NCBI GenBank assembly: GCA_947488605.1
Contig: CANKZJ010000001.1
Span: 558,001 to 622,000 of the forward strand
Length of the DNA: 64,000 nt
Direction of reading: 5' to 3'
DNA from: an uncultured Paracoccaceae bacterium
GTDB taxonomy: Bacteria; Pseudomonadota; Alphaproteobacteria; Rhodobacterales; Rhodobacteraceae
Shown one piece after another: positions 49,265 to 56,958 of the stretch. Position numbers and translations under genes: made by a program. Under the pieces are notes generated by a model. The model had not been told where the DNA came from and did no database searches. It saw only the letters and a program-made list of their open reading frames with translations. How positions within the stretch are numbered: the stretch's first letter is position 1; each line of letters opens with the position of its first letter.

Positions 49265-51049
49265 TCAGTTTGAGGTGAGAGTTACACCGACCTGTTGCGG
49301 TCTGTCTACTTGTGGTCGCAGCCCCAACAGCGGTGCCACACGACGGATCATTTCAGCCGCAACGGGCACGGCTGTCCAGCCTGCCGTGCGGCGCGGTTCC
49401 GCGCCAGAATTCTCGGACGGCTCGTCCAAGGTTACAATCAAGACGTACTTGGGATCATTGGCGGGGAACACAGACGCAAAGGTCGAGATGACCTTGTCGT
49501 CATAGTATCCACCACCTGCGGCGCGTGGCTTATCAGCGGTCCCGGTCTTGCCGCCGACCGCGTAGCCCGGCACTTCGCCAAAGGAGGCAGTTCCGCGGGT
49601 GACAACCTGCCGCAACATATCGACCGAGCGGCGGCTGACGGCCTCGCTGATGACGCGTGGGCCGACCTCAACGATTGGCTTGCGCAGCAATGTGGGTTCA
49701 ACCCGTGTGCCACCGTTTGCAATTGCAGCATACCCTGCAGCCAGATGAACAGGCGACGAAGACAGGCCGTGCCCATAAGAAATCGTCATTGTTGAAATCT
49801 CGGACCAGTTGCCCGGCAAAAGTGGCTTACCGGTGGGCGCCTCAACCATTTCAAGCGGCGTTGCCTCTAGAAAACCAAGCGCGCCAAGGAAAGCGCGTTG
49901 GCGTTCTGCACCGATCTGCATCGCGATGCGGGCAGTGCCGATGTTGGAGGATTCAACAATCACATCAGTGGTGCTTAGCTCTGGTCCATAATCATGAAAG
50001 TCACGGATACGGAAGCGGCCCCAAGTCAGCGGCCCTTGCGTATCAATCATTGTGTTTGGATTAACCAAACCAAGTTCCATCGCCTGCGCCGTCGTGAAAA
50101 TCTTGAAGACGGAGCCCAGTTCATAAACCCCCTGTACCGCACGGTTAAACAGCGGGCTGTCAGATTGGTCACCGGTCGTCGCGACACGCGGGCGGTTGTT
50201 TGGGTCAAAGTCAGGCAAAGACACCAGTGATACAATCTCGCCGGTGTGGATATCCATAAGGACAGAAGACGCACCCTTGGCGTTCATGATGGACATGCCG
50301 CCGGTCAAAACCTGCTCGGCTGCGGCTTGCACCGAAAGATCAAGCGACAGTTGCAGCGGCGCACCCTCATTCGCTGGATCGCGTAAAAAACCATCAAACT
50401 TGCGCTCGACGCCTGCCACACCGATGACTTCGGCACTGGCCACACCTTCGCGGCCATAGCTGGCACCGCCAAGAATATGTGCGGCGATCGGGCCGTTGGG
50501 ATAAAGACGCATTTCGCGCGGGCCAAACAGTAAACCCGGCGATCCGATGTCATGCACGGCTTGCATCTGTTCGGGACTGATCTGACGACGAATCCACAGG
50601 AAGCGACGATCACCCTCAAAGTCTTTCAACAGTTCGGCTTCATCTAATTCAGGGAAGATTTCAGCCAAGCCTTTGGCGGCATGTGCCGGATCAATCATGT
50701 CGCGCGGGTGCGCATAGAGCGAATGGGTTTGAAGGTTTGTCGCTAAGATACGCCCGTTTCTATCAACAATATCAGATCGTTGCCCGATAATTGGATTACC
50801 CACAGCCGACGCACGCGGCTCCTCTGGGACGGACGACGCCAATGCGCCCATCCGCATGCCAATCAACCCAAAAGCACAAAAGAACGCGAGACCCAGCACC
50901 AATAAACGCCCCTCGGCGCGTTGGCGCTGCTTATCTGCCATCGCTTCATGACGCCGGGCACGGTTCTCTGCTTCAATTTTGTCTGGGTTTTCGCCACGCG
51001 CACGCGCTTTGAGAATGCGCGCAAGTGGGCGAAGCGGCGCACGGCTCAT
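49265..51049 (-). CDS. ftsI: Septal peptidoglycan transpeptidase FtsI (PBP3)
   Basis: FtsI cross-links septal peptidoglycan beside FtsW. The 594-residue class B PBP has a basic cytoplasmic N-terminus, one transmembrane helix (LLVLGLAFFCAFGLIGMRMG), a pedestal domain, then the penicillin-binding motifs: SVFK in VYELGSVFKIFTTA (SxxK), SSN in IVESSNIGTAR (SxN) and KTGTADKP (KTG). It begins 3 bp into the end of ftsL (ATGA). The N-terminus is longer than in E. coli FtsI. Confidence 0.96.
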   Translation of the reverse strand: MSRAPLRPLARILKARARGENPDKIEAENRARRHEAMADKQRQRAEGRLLVLGLAFFCAFGLIGMRMGALASSVPEEPRASAVGNPIIGQRSDIVDRNGRILATNLQTHSLYAHPRDMIDPAHAAKGLAEIFPELDEAELLKDFEGDRRFLWIRRQISPEQMQAVHDIGSPGLLFGPREMRLYPNGPIAAHILGGASYGREGVASAEVIGVAGVERKFDGFLRDPANEGAPLQLSLDLSVQAAAEQVLTGGMSIMNAKGASSVLMDIHTGEIVSLVSLPDFDPNNRPRVATTGDQSDSPLFNRAVQGVYELGSVFKIFTTAQAMELGLVNPNTMIDTQGPLTWGRFRIRDFHDYGPELSTTDVIVESSNIGTARIAMQIGAERQRAFLGALGFLEATPLEMVEAPTGKPLLPGNWSEISTMTISYGHGLSSSPVHLAAGYAAIANGGTRVEPTLLRKPIVEVGPRVISEAVSRRSVDMLRQVVTRGTASFGEVPGYAVGGKTGTADKPRAAGGGYYDDKVISTFASVFPANDPKYVLIVTLDEPSENSGAEPRRTAGWTAVPVAAEMIRRVAPLLGLRPQVDRPQQVGVTLTSN

Positions 51050-51405
51050 AGGTCGTTCTCCATTTGGCGCAATGCGTCAGAAGAGAGCTCAATCGGGTTC
51101 GTGATCGGCAGGATTGGCGGCAGTGGATAGATAATCTGGTCAACTGCACCAAACGCATCCGGCATCAGCGGCAAAAGACCAAGCCGATCGAAATTCAGAT
51201 CTGCGAGGTCGGCCAACCGGTCAGGACGGTTCAAATAAGCCCATTCGGCGCGCAGCATTCCCAAACGCTCGTGTGCTGCACCAATTTCGCCATGCAGCTC
51301 ACGCACATCCGCAATTGCGGACTGGGTTTTGTAGTTCTCCTGATAGGCCCAGAATGCGAGCCCAATGACTGCTAGAGCGGCCAAAACAAAAAATAAACCA
51401 CGCAT
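51046..51405 (-). CDS. ftsL: Cell division protein FtsL
   Basis: This 119-residue bitopic protein has one helix at the N-terminus (GLFFVLAALAVIGLAFWAYQ) and a periplasmic coiled-coil segment (TQSAIADVRELHGEIGAAHE), the normal form of FtsL. FtsL, FtsB and FtsQ form the complex that activates FtsW/FtsI. Identification rests largely on position between rsmH and ftsI, since FtsL sequences are poorly conserved. The stop is overlapped by the ftsI ATG, and the start is directly after the rsmH stop. Confidence 0.88.
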   Translation of the reverse strand: MRGLFFVLAALAVIGLAFWAYQENYKTQSAIADVRELHGEIGAAHERLGMLRAEWAYLNRPDRLADLADLNFDRLGLLPLMPDAFGAVDQIIYPLPPILPITNPIELSSDALRQMENDL

Positions 51406-52386
51406 CTACCTGCCCCCCTTCTTCTTTTTCATCGGCATGCCCAAGGCCGCGGGATCGATATCTTGGGCTGGCGCATCGGTGCGGATCGCAACCCGCAGCT
51501 TGGCTGATCGTGAGCGCGGGTTTTGTGCCAGCTCGATCTCATCCGGCCCAATCGCCTTGCGCTTCTCAATGCGCCAAGCTGGTGTAATCTGCTGGGTCTC
51601 GGGGGCATAGCGGTTCGCGTTCGCAGTATTGCCTGACCGCGCCTGCAAGAACCGTTTGACCATACGGTCCTCGACCGAATGAAACGTGACGACCGCCAAT
51701 TGACCGCCGGGCTTCAAGGCGCGTTCTGCCGCCATCAGTCCTTCGGCCAATTCGCCATATTCATTGTTCACCGCAATCCGCAATGCTTGAAATGTTCGCG
51801 TTGCAGGATGGGATTGGCCGGGTTTGGAGCGCGGCAAACAACCCTCGACAATCTTGGCCAATTGCAATGTCGTCGTCAGTGGGCGCGCTGCAACAATCGC
51901 CTTGGCGATCCTGCGCGATGCACGCTCTTCGCCGTAAAGGTAAATAATATCAGCAAGTTCAGCTTCATCAGCCTCATTGCAAAGGTCCGCCGCCGATGGC
52001 CCATCTTGGCTCATCCGCATATCAAGTGGCCCGTCCCGCATGAACGAAAAGCCACGCTCGGCGATATCAAGCTGCATCGAACTAACACCAAGGTCCAAGA
52101 CGACGCCGTCCAGATCAGAGCCATATTCGTCCAGTTTGGAAAACACCCCTGCAACGGTTTCGATCCGGTCGCCAAAGGAGCCAATCCAGTCAGCCGCCAT
52201 TTCAAATGCCAGCGGATCGCGGTCAACGCCGATCACTTTGGCAGCGCCAGCATCCAGCAATTCGCGCGTATACCCGCCATTCCCAAACGTGCCATCCAAC
52301 CAAACCCCAGAAACGGGCGAGACCGCTGCGATGAGCGGTCTAATCAGAACAGGAATATGGGGTGAGGTTTCAGCGGCAGCAGACAT
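51406..52386 (-). CDS. rsmH: 16S rRNA (cytosine-1402-N4)-methyltransferase
   Basis: RsmH (MraW) uses S-adenosylmethionine to methylate N4 of C1402 in the ribosomal P site. The 326-residue protein has [15 protein letters not shown], the SAM-binding [44 protein letters not shown], and a C-terminal [19 protein letters not shown]. The last residues are basic. It lies 3 bp after mraZ, and ftsL follows with no gap. Confidence 0.97.
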   Translation of the reverse strand: MSAAAETSPHIPVLIRPLIAAVSPVSGVWLDGTFGNGGYTRELLDAGAAKVIGVDRDPLAFEMAADWIGSFGDRIETVAGVFSKLDEYGSDLDGVVLDLGVSSMQLDIAERGFSFMRDGPLDMRMSQDGPSAADLCNEADEAELADIIYLYGEERASRRIAKAIVAARPLTTTLQLAKIVEGCLPRSKPGQSHPATRTFQALRIAVNNEYGELAEGLMAAERALKPGGQLAVVTFHSVEDRMVKRFLQARSGNTANANRYAPETQQITPAWRIEKRKAIGPDEIELAQNPRSRSAKLRVAIRTDAPAQDIDPAALGMPMKKKKGGR

Positions 52387-52389
52387 GGA

Positions 52390-52884
52390 TCACCCGTCCA
52401 ACAGGATGAGCGGGTCAAAGCCATCCTCTTGCGTGTCCAGCCAACCGCTAAGGTCTTCTGTCACTTCCTCGCCAAACACATCGGCTTTCCAAATCTCGAA
52501 ATAGTCGCCCAACCCGCTGAACGTCAACTCGCCTTCGGTCAGGCCCAGCTTTTGGCGTTGTTTGATTGGCATTACGGTACGGCCATCTTTATCAATATCA
52601 AGTTTAATGGATTGGCCGATGATCAAGCGCGAAAGTTTTTGCTTACGCTCGGACCCACGTGGCAGGGCCTTGATCTGCGCTGCCAGCGCCTCGAATTCTT
52701 CAACGGTATACCCATGCAACTGGTTCTTCAGGTGATCGCCATAAAGCAGGTACATGCGGGGAAACAGACCCGGGGTCCATTCAGGGTCACCAGCTTCAAG
52801 CACACGGCGGAAGTCAGCAGGGATCGACATACGCCCCTTTGCATCCACCTTTTGGGTGTGTGTACCTGTGAAACTCTGAACCAC
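52390..52884 (-). CDS. mraZ: Transcriptional regulator MraZ
   Basis: MraZ is a ring-forming DNA-binding protein that represses the dcw cluster in E. coli. The 164-residue protein has two SpoVT/AbrB-type half-domains: VDAKGRMSIPADFRRVLE and SIKLDIDKDGRTVMPIKQRQ. The start is GTG (52884), with AAAGGA 5 nt upstream. It is the first gene of the cluster and is preceded by a long leader with an UpsM-like hairpin RNA, so the two control layers of the cluster meet here. Confidence 0.95.
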   Translation of the reverse strand: MVQSFTGTHTQKVDAKGRMSIPADFRRVLEAGDPEWTPGLFPRMYLLYGDHLKNQLHGYTVEEFEALAAQIKALPRGSERKQKLSRLIIGQSIKLDIDKDGRTVMPIKQRQKLGLTEGELTFSGLGDYFEIWKADVFGEEVTEDLSGWLDTQEDGFDPLILLDG

Positions 52885-52929
52885 TGTCCTTTGGCCCTTA
52901 CTTGCCCCCGAAAATTTGCCTTAGATGTG

Positions 52930-53100
52930 AGAACGGCGGATTGATCTGCTGCCACTGATCAATCCGCCGCCTCGTCCCTTACGGGAAGTCCGACTGCGCG
53001 TGCCACCTGGGGGGATGTCTGCTCGCTCACGCGCCGGATCTCATTGGGTAATGGCGGAGCCTGTATGAAACCTGCTTTTGCCGGTTGGGGTTCTTAATTT
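52930..53100 (-). ncRNA. UpsM-like sRNA / extended mraZ 5' leader
   Basis: In Rhodobacter sphaeroides the dcw cluster is preceded by a long leader whose 5' part accumulates as the abundant sRNA UpsM (established knowledge). Here the mraZ leader holds no ORF and ends in a very stable hairpin: GGCGGATTGATC (52935-52946) pairs perfectly over 12 bp with 52957-52968 around a 10-nt loop. A smaller hairpin TCCC-ttac-GGGA (52975-52986) lies upstream of it in the transcript. After the big stem comes only GTTCTC on the minus strand, so termination may be partial. Boundaries are estimates from the promoter guess and hairpin. Confidence 0.7.
52935..52968 (-). terminator. Hairpin ending the UpsM-like RNA, 50 bp before mraZ
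   Basis: A 12-bp perfect stem with a 10-nt loop and no long T-run. Its place between the leader and mraZ suits an attenuator that sets how much transcription enters the dcw cluster. Confidence 0.65.
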
Positions 53101-53106
53101 GCCCCT

Positions 53107-53136
53107 TTTAAAGTCGTGTCCGTCATTACCGTGCAA
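53107..53136 (-). promoter_or_regulatory. Candidate promoter of the mraZ leader
   Basis: On the minus strand TTGCAC (53131-53136) and TTTAAA (53107-53112) are 18 bp apart, placing the start near 53100. A promoter further upstream is also possible, since the leader in R. sphaeroides is somewhat longer. Confidence 0.4.
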
Positions 53137-53478
53137 CCGTTGTGCCATCACATGGGCCACCAAGCAACAACTTTTTGGGACTTCATGGTACTAGATGGTG
53201 TTTCTCGGGGTGCTAGAAAACAAGATATGGACAGATTTTGGGGTGATCTAGAGGTAATTGTAGTGACAACAATATAAATCAGCACAAGATGTAGTATGAA
53301 ATCAGTGACCCCACGAAGTACCAGAAAATTCCGATTATTATTATCGGCGCCCTCGAAACTCTACACAATCACCGTATTGAGCATCAATTAAACAGAATTT
53401 TGTACGAATGTGATTCGAATATTTAACTGATTCCATGAATTCCCGACGCTGTGGCGAATTTACCAAATCTGCGCGATT
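53137..53478. other. Gene-free AT-rich stretch between the mraZ leader and the GNAT gene
   Basis: No ORF is supported. It contains a 17-bp near-perfect dyad ATTGTAGTGACAACAAT (53257-53273), a possible operator about 370 bp upstream of mraZ, and a small stem CCGAT/ATCGG (53331-53347) that could end the GNAT transcript. The rest shows nothing I can name. Confidence 0.4.
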
Positions 53479-53967
53479 TCAGCCGATCAGCGGCTTATAC
53501 ATCACGTAAGCGTCGATCATGCCCTGATTTGGGTGGTCAAATGCATCAGGAATGGTGCCGACAGTTGCAAACCCCAACCGGTGCCACAGTCGCACCGCGC
53601 CTTCATTGCTTGCCAGCACAAAGTTGAATTGCATCGCACGATATCCCAACCGGGTAGCTTCATCCTGACTATGGGCGCACATCTGGGCGGCAACGCCCTG
53701 CCCGCGCGCCTGCGGGCTGACGATATATCCACAGTTGCAGATATGCGCGCCACCACCGGGTTGGTTGGTCTTTATATAGTATGTCCCGACGATGCCGCCC
53801 GCCCCCTCTGCCACATAGGTGGCGCGCGCTTGGGTCATCCAATACTGCTCTGCGTCCGTTTTGGTGATGGCGGGATCGACGGCATAGGTGTCACCCGCAC
53901 GAAACACGTCGCGCACCAACGGCCAGATCAAATCAAAGTCTGCGACCGTCGCCGTGCGGATGGTCAT
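53479..53967 (-). CDS. GNAT family N-acetyltransferase
   Basis: A 162-residue GNAT enzyme. The acetyl-CoA-binding core is GYIVSPQARGQGVAAQMCAHS (motif A, with the QxxGxG/A-type turn ARGQGV), followed by NFVLASNEGAVRLWHRLGF (motif B). The substrate is unknown. The ATG at 53967 overlaps the mrp stop (TGATG), so it is translated with mrp; the TTG one codon earlier is less likely. Its presence next to mrp may be incidental. Confidence 0.85.
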   Translation of the reverse strand: MTIRTATVADFDLIWPLVRDVFRAGDTYAVDPAITKTDAEQYWMTQARATYVAEGAGGIVGTYYIKTNQPGGGAHICNCGYIVSPQARGQGVAAQMCAHSQDEATRLGYRAMQFNFVLASNEGAVRLWHRLGFATVGTIPDAFDHPNQGMIDAYVMYKPLIG

Positions 53968-55040
53968 CAAGCGATGCCACCCTCGATGAACCGCCGCGCA
54001 AGCGCGCGGTATGCATCCGCCATCGGGCTATCACCCGCAGCGATTGGCGTCCCTGCGTCACCTGCAAGGCGCGTATCAAGGTCAATCGGCAGTGCGCCCA
54101 AGAACGGGACACCAATCTTTTGCGCTTCTGCCGCGACACCACCTTGGCCAAAGATATGCGATTCCGTCCCGCATGACGGGCACACGAACGTCGACATGTT
54201 CTCGATCATGCCCAGAACGGGCGTGTTCAGCGATTTGAACATATCCAGCGCCTTGCGTGCATCCAACAGCGCCACATCCTGCGGCGTGCTGACAACAACC
54301 GCGCCGGTCAGTTCGGTTTTCTGGCACAGTGTCAGTTGCACATCACCGGTGCCGGGGGGCAAATCAACGATAAGAACGTCTAGTTCGCCCCATTGCACCT
54401 GCCCTAACATCTGCTGAAGCGCGCCCATCAACATCGGGCCGCGCCAAACGACGGCCTTGCCCTCTTCCATCATCAGGCCAATCGACATCATCGTCACGCC
54501 ATGCGCCTGCAAAGGAATGATCGTTTTGCCATCCGGGCTGCCGGGGCGCTTATTGACACCCATCATGCGTGGCTGCGACGGGCCATAGATATCAGCATCC
54601 AATAAACCAACCCGCCGCCCTTCGCGCGCCAGCGCCACGGCGAGGTTAGATGAAACGGTGGACTTACCGACGCCGCCCTTGCCGGATCCAATCGCAAGAA
54701 TACGGTCAACACCGGACACTTTTGCAGGACCAGCCTGCGGCGTCGGATGGCGCCCAATTTTCAGAGATGGCGGTTCCGGCGCCTTGGGTGCTGGGCCATG
54801 TGCGGTCAAAACAACCGTTGCGGCCTCAACGCCGGGCAACCGACGCACGATATCTTCGGCAGCTCGGCGCACGCCATCCATCTTGGCAGCTTCACCCGGA
54901 TCGGCAGCCTCAATCACAAAGCGGACCGTACCTTCGTCGATGTTCAAGGCGCGGATCATGTCGCGCGACACTAAATCATCCCCGCCCGGCAAAGTGAGTC
55001 GCGAAAGCGCGCCTAGAATTTCATCGCGAGTAATTGCCAT
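53967..55040 (-). CDS. apbC: Mrp/ApbC iron-sulfur cluster carrier ATPase
   Basis: Mrp/NBP35 proteins bind and deliver Fe-S clusters to target enzymes in the cytoplasm. The 357-residue protein has an N-terminal MIP18-like domain (about 1-80), the deviant Walker [11 protein letters not shown] at 118-127, [14 protein letters not shown], and the cluster-binding Cys287 and Cys290 (VCPSCG). A Pro-rich linker joins the domains. It is followed, overlapping, by the GNAT gene. Upstream is the divergent DUF1127 operon. Confidence 0.95.
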   Translation of the reverse strand: MAITRDEILGALSRLTLPGGDDLVSRDMIRALNIDEGTVRFVIEAADPGEAAKMDGVRRAAEDIVRRLPGVEAATVVLTAHGPAPKAPEPPSLKIGRHPTPQAGPAKVSGVDRILAIGSGKGGVGKSTVSSNLAVALAREGRRVGLLDADIYGPSQPRMMGVNKRPGSPDGKTIIPLQAHGVTMMSIGLMMEEGKAVVWRGPMLMGALQQMLGQVQWGELDVLIVDLPPGTGDVQLTLCQKTELTGAVVVSTPQDVALLDARKALDMFKSLNTPVLGMIENMSTFVCPSCGTESHIFGQGGVAAEAQKIGVPFLGALPIDLDTRLAGDAGTPIAAGDSPMADAYRALARRFIEGGIA

Positions 55041-55168
55041 ATTGAGACCTCAAGTTTCAAAAGTGTCTAAATTCCAACCACCATCTGGCATGTTTTGGGC
55101 AAAGCGCAAGAGCTGAGAAACAGATGCCTATTATTGCAACAGATTGGTGACGAAAGGTCAGTAATGTT

Positions 55169-55185
55169 TATGCATTTTCTGCATA
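55169..55185. promoter_or_regulatory. Operator-like dyad between mrp and the DUF1127 operon
   Basis: TATGCA-ttttc-TGCATA is a perfect 6-bp inverted repeat in the divergent region, 130 bp from mrp and 105 bp from the DUF1127 start. Confidence 0.35.
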
Positions 55186-55206
55186 GCAGCATTGCGGAAA
55201 GGACTA

Positions 55207-55234
55207 TTGTGCAGTTGCAGCATCATCATACATG
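55207..55234 (+). promoter_or_regulatory. Candidate promoter of the DUF1127-sRNA operon
   Basis: TTGTGC (55207-55212) and TACATG (55229-55234) are 16 bp apart. In R. sphaeroides the equivalent operon is driven by the alternative sigma factors RpoHI and RpoHII; the weak -10 here would fit such dependence, but this is inference. Confidence 0.35.
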
Positions 55235-55289
55235 TTAGCGGCAACAGGATGAAAAGAAGCATCCGACTGACACGAAACGAGATGAGCAA

Positions 55290-55505
55290 ATGACATATAA
55301 CACAGACACAGGTTTTGAAGGTTTCTCACTTGGACAGCGCTTTGCCGCTTTTCGGGCTGATATGGCAGAGAACGCCGCGAAACGCAAAATCTACAAAACA
55401 ACTCTCGCCGAGCTGAACAGCCTGACAAACCGCGATCTACTGGATCTTGGCATTTCACGCGGCGAAATACCCGTAATCGCCCACGAGGCAGCTTACGGAC
55501 AGTAA
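55290..55505 (+). CDS. DUF1127 protein, CcaF1-like
   Basis: The 71-residue protein ends in the DUF1127 (YjiS-like) motif: LAELNSLTNRDLLDLGIS followed by RGEIPVIAHEA. The N-terminal half is less conserved and basic/hydrophilic. In R. sphaeroides the gene upstream of the CcsR sRNAs encodes CcaF1, a small DUF1127 RNA-binding protein that affects sRNA maturation. The same order here, with the CCUCCUCCC hairpins starting 14 bp after the stop, supports homology. A weak ribosome site (GAGATGAGC) precedes the ATG. Confidence 0.9.
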   Translation: MTYNTDTGFEGFSLGQRFAAFRADMAENAAKRKIYKTTLAELNSLTNRDLLDLGISRGEIPVIAHEAAYGQ

Positions 55506-55518
55506 TTCAAGTATTCGG

Positions 55519-55546
55519 ATTTGCCGCCTCCTCCCTTTAGGCAGAT
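55519..55546 (+). ncRNA. Cuckoo/CcsR-type stem-loop 1
   Basis: ATTTGCC pairs with GGCAGAT (7 bp, one G-U); the loop carries CCTCCTCCC at 55527-55535, with TTTA after it. The shortest member of the array. Confidence 0.75.
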
Positions 55547-55553
55547 CTGGACA

Positions 55554-55589
55554 AACCCGACGCTTCACCTCCTCCCGAGGCTGAGGGTT
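55554..55589 (+). ncRNA. Cuckoo/CcsR-type stem-loop 2
   Basis: Outer stem AACCC/GGGTT and inner stem GCTTC/GAGGC (one G-U) present the loop A-CCTCCTCCC (motif 55568-55576). Confidence 0.8.
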
Positions 55590-55598
55590 AACAATAAG

Positions 55599-55632
55599 GT
55601 GGCGGCATCCACCTCCTCCCGGATGCCGCCAC
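55599..55632 (+). ncRNA. Cuckoo/CcsR-type stem-loop 3
   Basis: A perfect 12-bp stem, GTGGCGGCATCC with GGATGCCGCCAC, presents the 10-nt loop A-CCTCCTCCC (motif 55612-55620). It is the most regular unit. Confidence 0.85.
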
Positions 55633-55648
55633 TTTACGACACCAGTTT

Positions 55649-55682
55649 CGGAACCGCCCATCCTCCTCCCGGGTTGGAACCG
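55649..55682 (+). ncRNA. Cuckoo/CcsR-type stem-loop 4
   Basis: CGG/CCG and CC/GG with CCC/GGG pair across an AA/AA internal loop and one bulge; the loop is AT-CCTCCTCCC (motif 55662-55670). Confidence 0.75.
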
Positions 55683-55689
55683 ATGATAC

Positions 55690-55727
55690 CGCCAGCTGCG
55701 CTCACCTCCTCCCGAGCAACGCTGGCG
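55690..55727 (+). ncRNA. Cuckoo/CcsR-type stem-loop 5
   Basis: CGCCAGC/GCTGGCG and an inner GCTC/GAGC form the stem; the loop is A-CCTCCTCCC (motif 55705-55713). Confidence 0.85.
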
Positions 55728-55732
55728 AGGAC

Positions 55733-55771
55733 GCGCCTTGCTTCTTCTCCTCCCGAGACGCAAGGAGGCGC
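55733..55771 (+). ncRNA. Cuckoo/CcsR-type stem-loop 6 (variant motif)
   Basis: GCGCC/GGCGC and TTGC/GCAA pair around bulges. The loop has TCTCCTCCC (55746-55754), a one-base variant of the motif, so binding may be weaker. Confidence 0.7.
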
Positions 55772-55783
55772 TGATAAATAAAG

Positions 55784-55817
55784 ACGGTCATGCCCACCTC
55801 CTCCCGGGCATGGCCGT
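55784..55817 (+). ncRNA. Cuckoo/CcsR-type stem-loop 7 (array end)
   Basis: A 12-bp stem (ACGGTCATGCCC with GGGCATGGCCGT, one G-U) presents A-CCTCCTCCC (motif 55797-55805). Being directly followed by a T-run it also serves as the operon terminator. Confidence 0.85.
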
Positions 55818-55824
55818 TTTTTTT
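55784..55824 (+). terminator. Rho-independent terminator of the DUF1127-sRNA operon
   Basis: Stem-loop 7 runs into eight T residues (55817-55824). The terminator loop itself is the CCTCCTCCC motif. Confidence 0.92.
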
Positions 55825-55837
55825 GTTTGGGGGGGCC

Positions 55838-56338
55838 TTAGCCCGCGCGTGACCAGCGCGGCGGGATACGTTCATTCGGGCTGTCGGACGTGAACGTCAC
55901 CGCGCGTTCGTCACATACATAGCCGCCGGAACCGCCACCAAACATACCGGTAGAGGAATCAAACGGGATCGTCATCGTTTGCCCCATCACATCGGCAGAT
56001 CCGACAAGCGTGTAGGTCGCTGTCACAACAGACCAACTGCCCGCCTCACCCACGAAGACCCCGCTGCTGACCCCACTCACGCTGACATCCATTGGTGGCA
56101 CGTCTGGCACCACGACATTCAAGACAAGATCATTGATCACCATATTTGCCATGCCGTCTGGTGTGATCGTCATCAAAACAGTGCCGCCAACAGGTGTAGC
56201 CGTGCCATTCATCTGCCTGCCCATGATCTGCGACAACGCCGCAAGGTCGGCCTCCCAAACGCCAAGCAGGCAATCGTCCACCGCCAAAGCAGGGGTCGCT
56301 ATGATCGCGGCCACACAGAAAACTGGTGAAATACGCAT
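55838..56338 (-). CDS. Secreted protein of unknown function
   Basis: No family is recognised. The 166-residue product (from the ATG at 56338) starts with a Sec signal peptide (RISPVFCVAAIIATPALAVD). The mature part begins DDCLLGVWEADLAAL, a beginning seen in lipocalin-like exported proteins, and is rich in Val, Gly, Thr and Ser, predicting beta strands. Two cysteines (near the start and in GYVCDERA) could form a disulfide. It is convergent with the DUF1127 operon, 13 bp past its T-run. Confidence 0.6.
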   Translation of the reverse strand: MRISPVFCVAAIIATPALAVDDCLLGVWEADLAALSQIMGRQMNGTATPVGGTVLMTITPDGMANMVINDLVLNVVVPDVPPMDVSVSGVSSGVFVGEAGSWSVVTATYTLVGSADVMGQTMTIPFDSSTGMFGGGSGGYVCDERAVTFTSDSPNERIPPRWSRAG

Positions 56339-56433
56339 TGAAAAATTCCTTTGGTTGTTAATCTTCAAACGATATCATGAAACGCAATACTGGCTAGTGG
56401 TGTGACAAACAGGTTGTCAGCATTGGTCTGAAT

Positions 56434-56886
56434 TCACCCACGTACGTCCTTGGGTGATCCCATCACCATGTAGCTGGTAATCGACCGGACATGGGGCACA
56501 GTGCCAAGTGTTTCGGTATGGAACGCCTTATATGCTGGCAAATCAGCCACCTCGACGCGCAGCATATATTCAAATGCACCGGCCACGTTATGACATTCGG
56601 TGACCTCATCGGCGCGTTGCATCGCCTGCTCAAATCCTGTTTGCGCGGCTTTCGTATGCTCGGCCAACCCCACGGCGACATAGACGACATAGGCGCGGCC
56701 CGTTTGCGCCGGATCAAGGCGCGCGCGGTAGCCTTTGATGACACCGCTTCTTTCCAACTCCTGCACCCGGCGCAAACATGCAGAGGGTGACAATCCGACC
56801 TCTTCGGCCAGTTGCAGGTTGCTGATACGGCCATCCGCTGAAAGCGCACGCAATATTTGATCGTTGATTGGGTCCATCTTGGTCAT
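56434..56886 (-). CDS. Lrp/AsnC family transcriptional regulator
   Basis: The 150-residue protein has an N-terminal helix-turn-helix (NDQILRALSADGRISNLQLA, then EEVGLSPSACLRRVQELE) and the C-terminal RAM effector domain (AFEYMLRVEVADLPAYKAF). It is divergent from a LysE-type exporter gene across 72 bp holding a dyad, the usual layout for an amino-acid-responsive regulator that controls an exporter. The start at 56886 is the nearest ATG with the typical MTKMDPIN beginning. Confidence 0.92.
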   Translation of the reverse strand: MTKMDPINDQILRALSADGRISNLQLAEEVGLSPSACLRRVQELERSGVIKGYRARLDPAQTGRAYVVYVAVGLAEHTKAAQTGFEQAMQRADEVTECHNVAGAFEYMLRVEVADLPAYKAFHTETLGTVPHVRSITSYMVMGSPKDVRG

Positions 56887-56902
56887 AGGTTGTGACAATA
56901 GA

Positions 56903-56933
56903 CCAAATTTATGCAATTTGGCAATTTCATTGC
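56903..56933. promoter_or_regulatory. Double dyad between the Lrp and LysE genes
   Basis: CCAAATT-tatgc-AATTTGG (56903-56921) runs into GCAAT-ttc-ATTGC (56921-56933). Both are perfect repeats, AT-rich in the centre like Lrp-family sites, and placed to control both genes. Confidence 0.6.
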
Positions 56934-56958
56934 GCTCTTTTCCACGTATCGTTGCGCA

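Noticed and set aside
55519-55824. CRISPR array, because of regularly spaced short repeats
   Set aside because: The repeated unit is only 9 bp, lies in the loops of different hairpins, and the stems vary; no cas genes are present. The cuckoo/CcsR explanation fits better.
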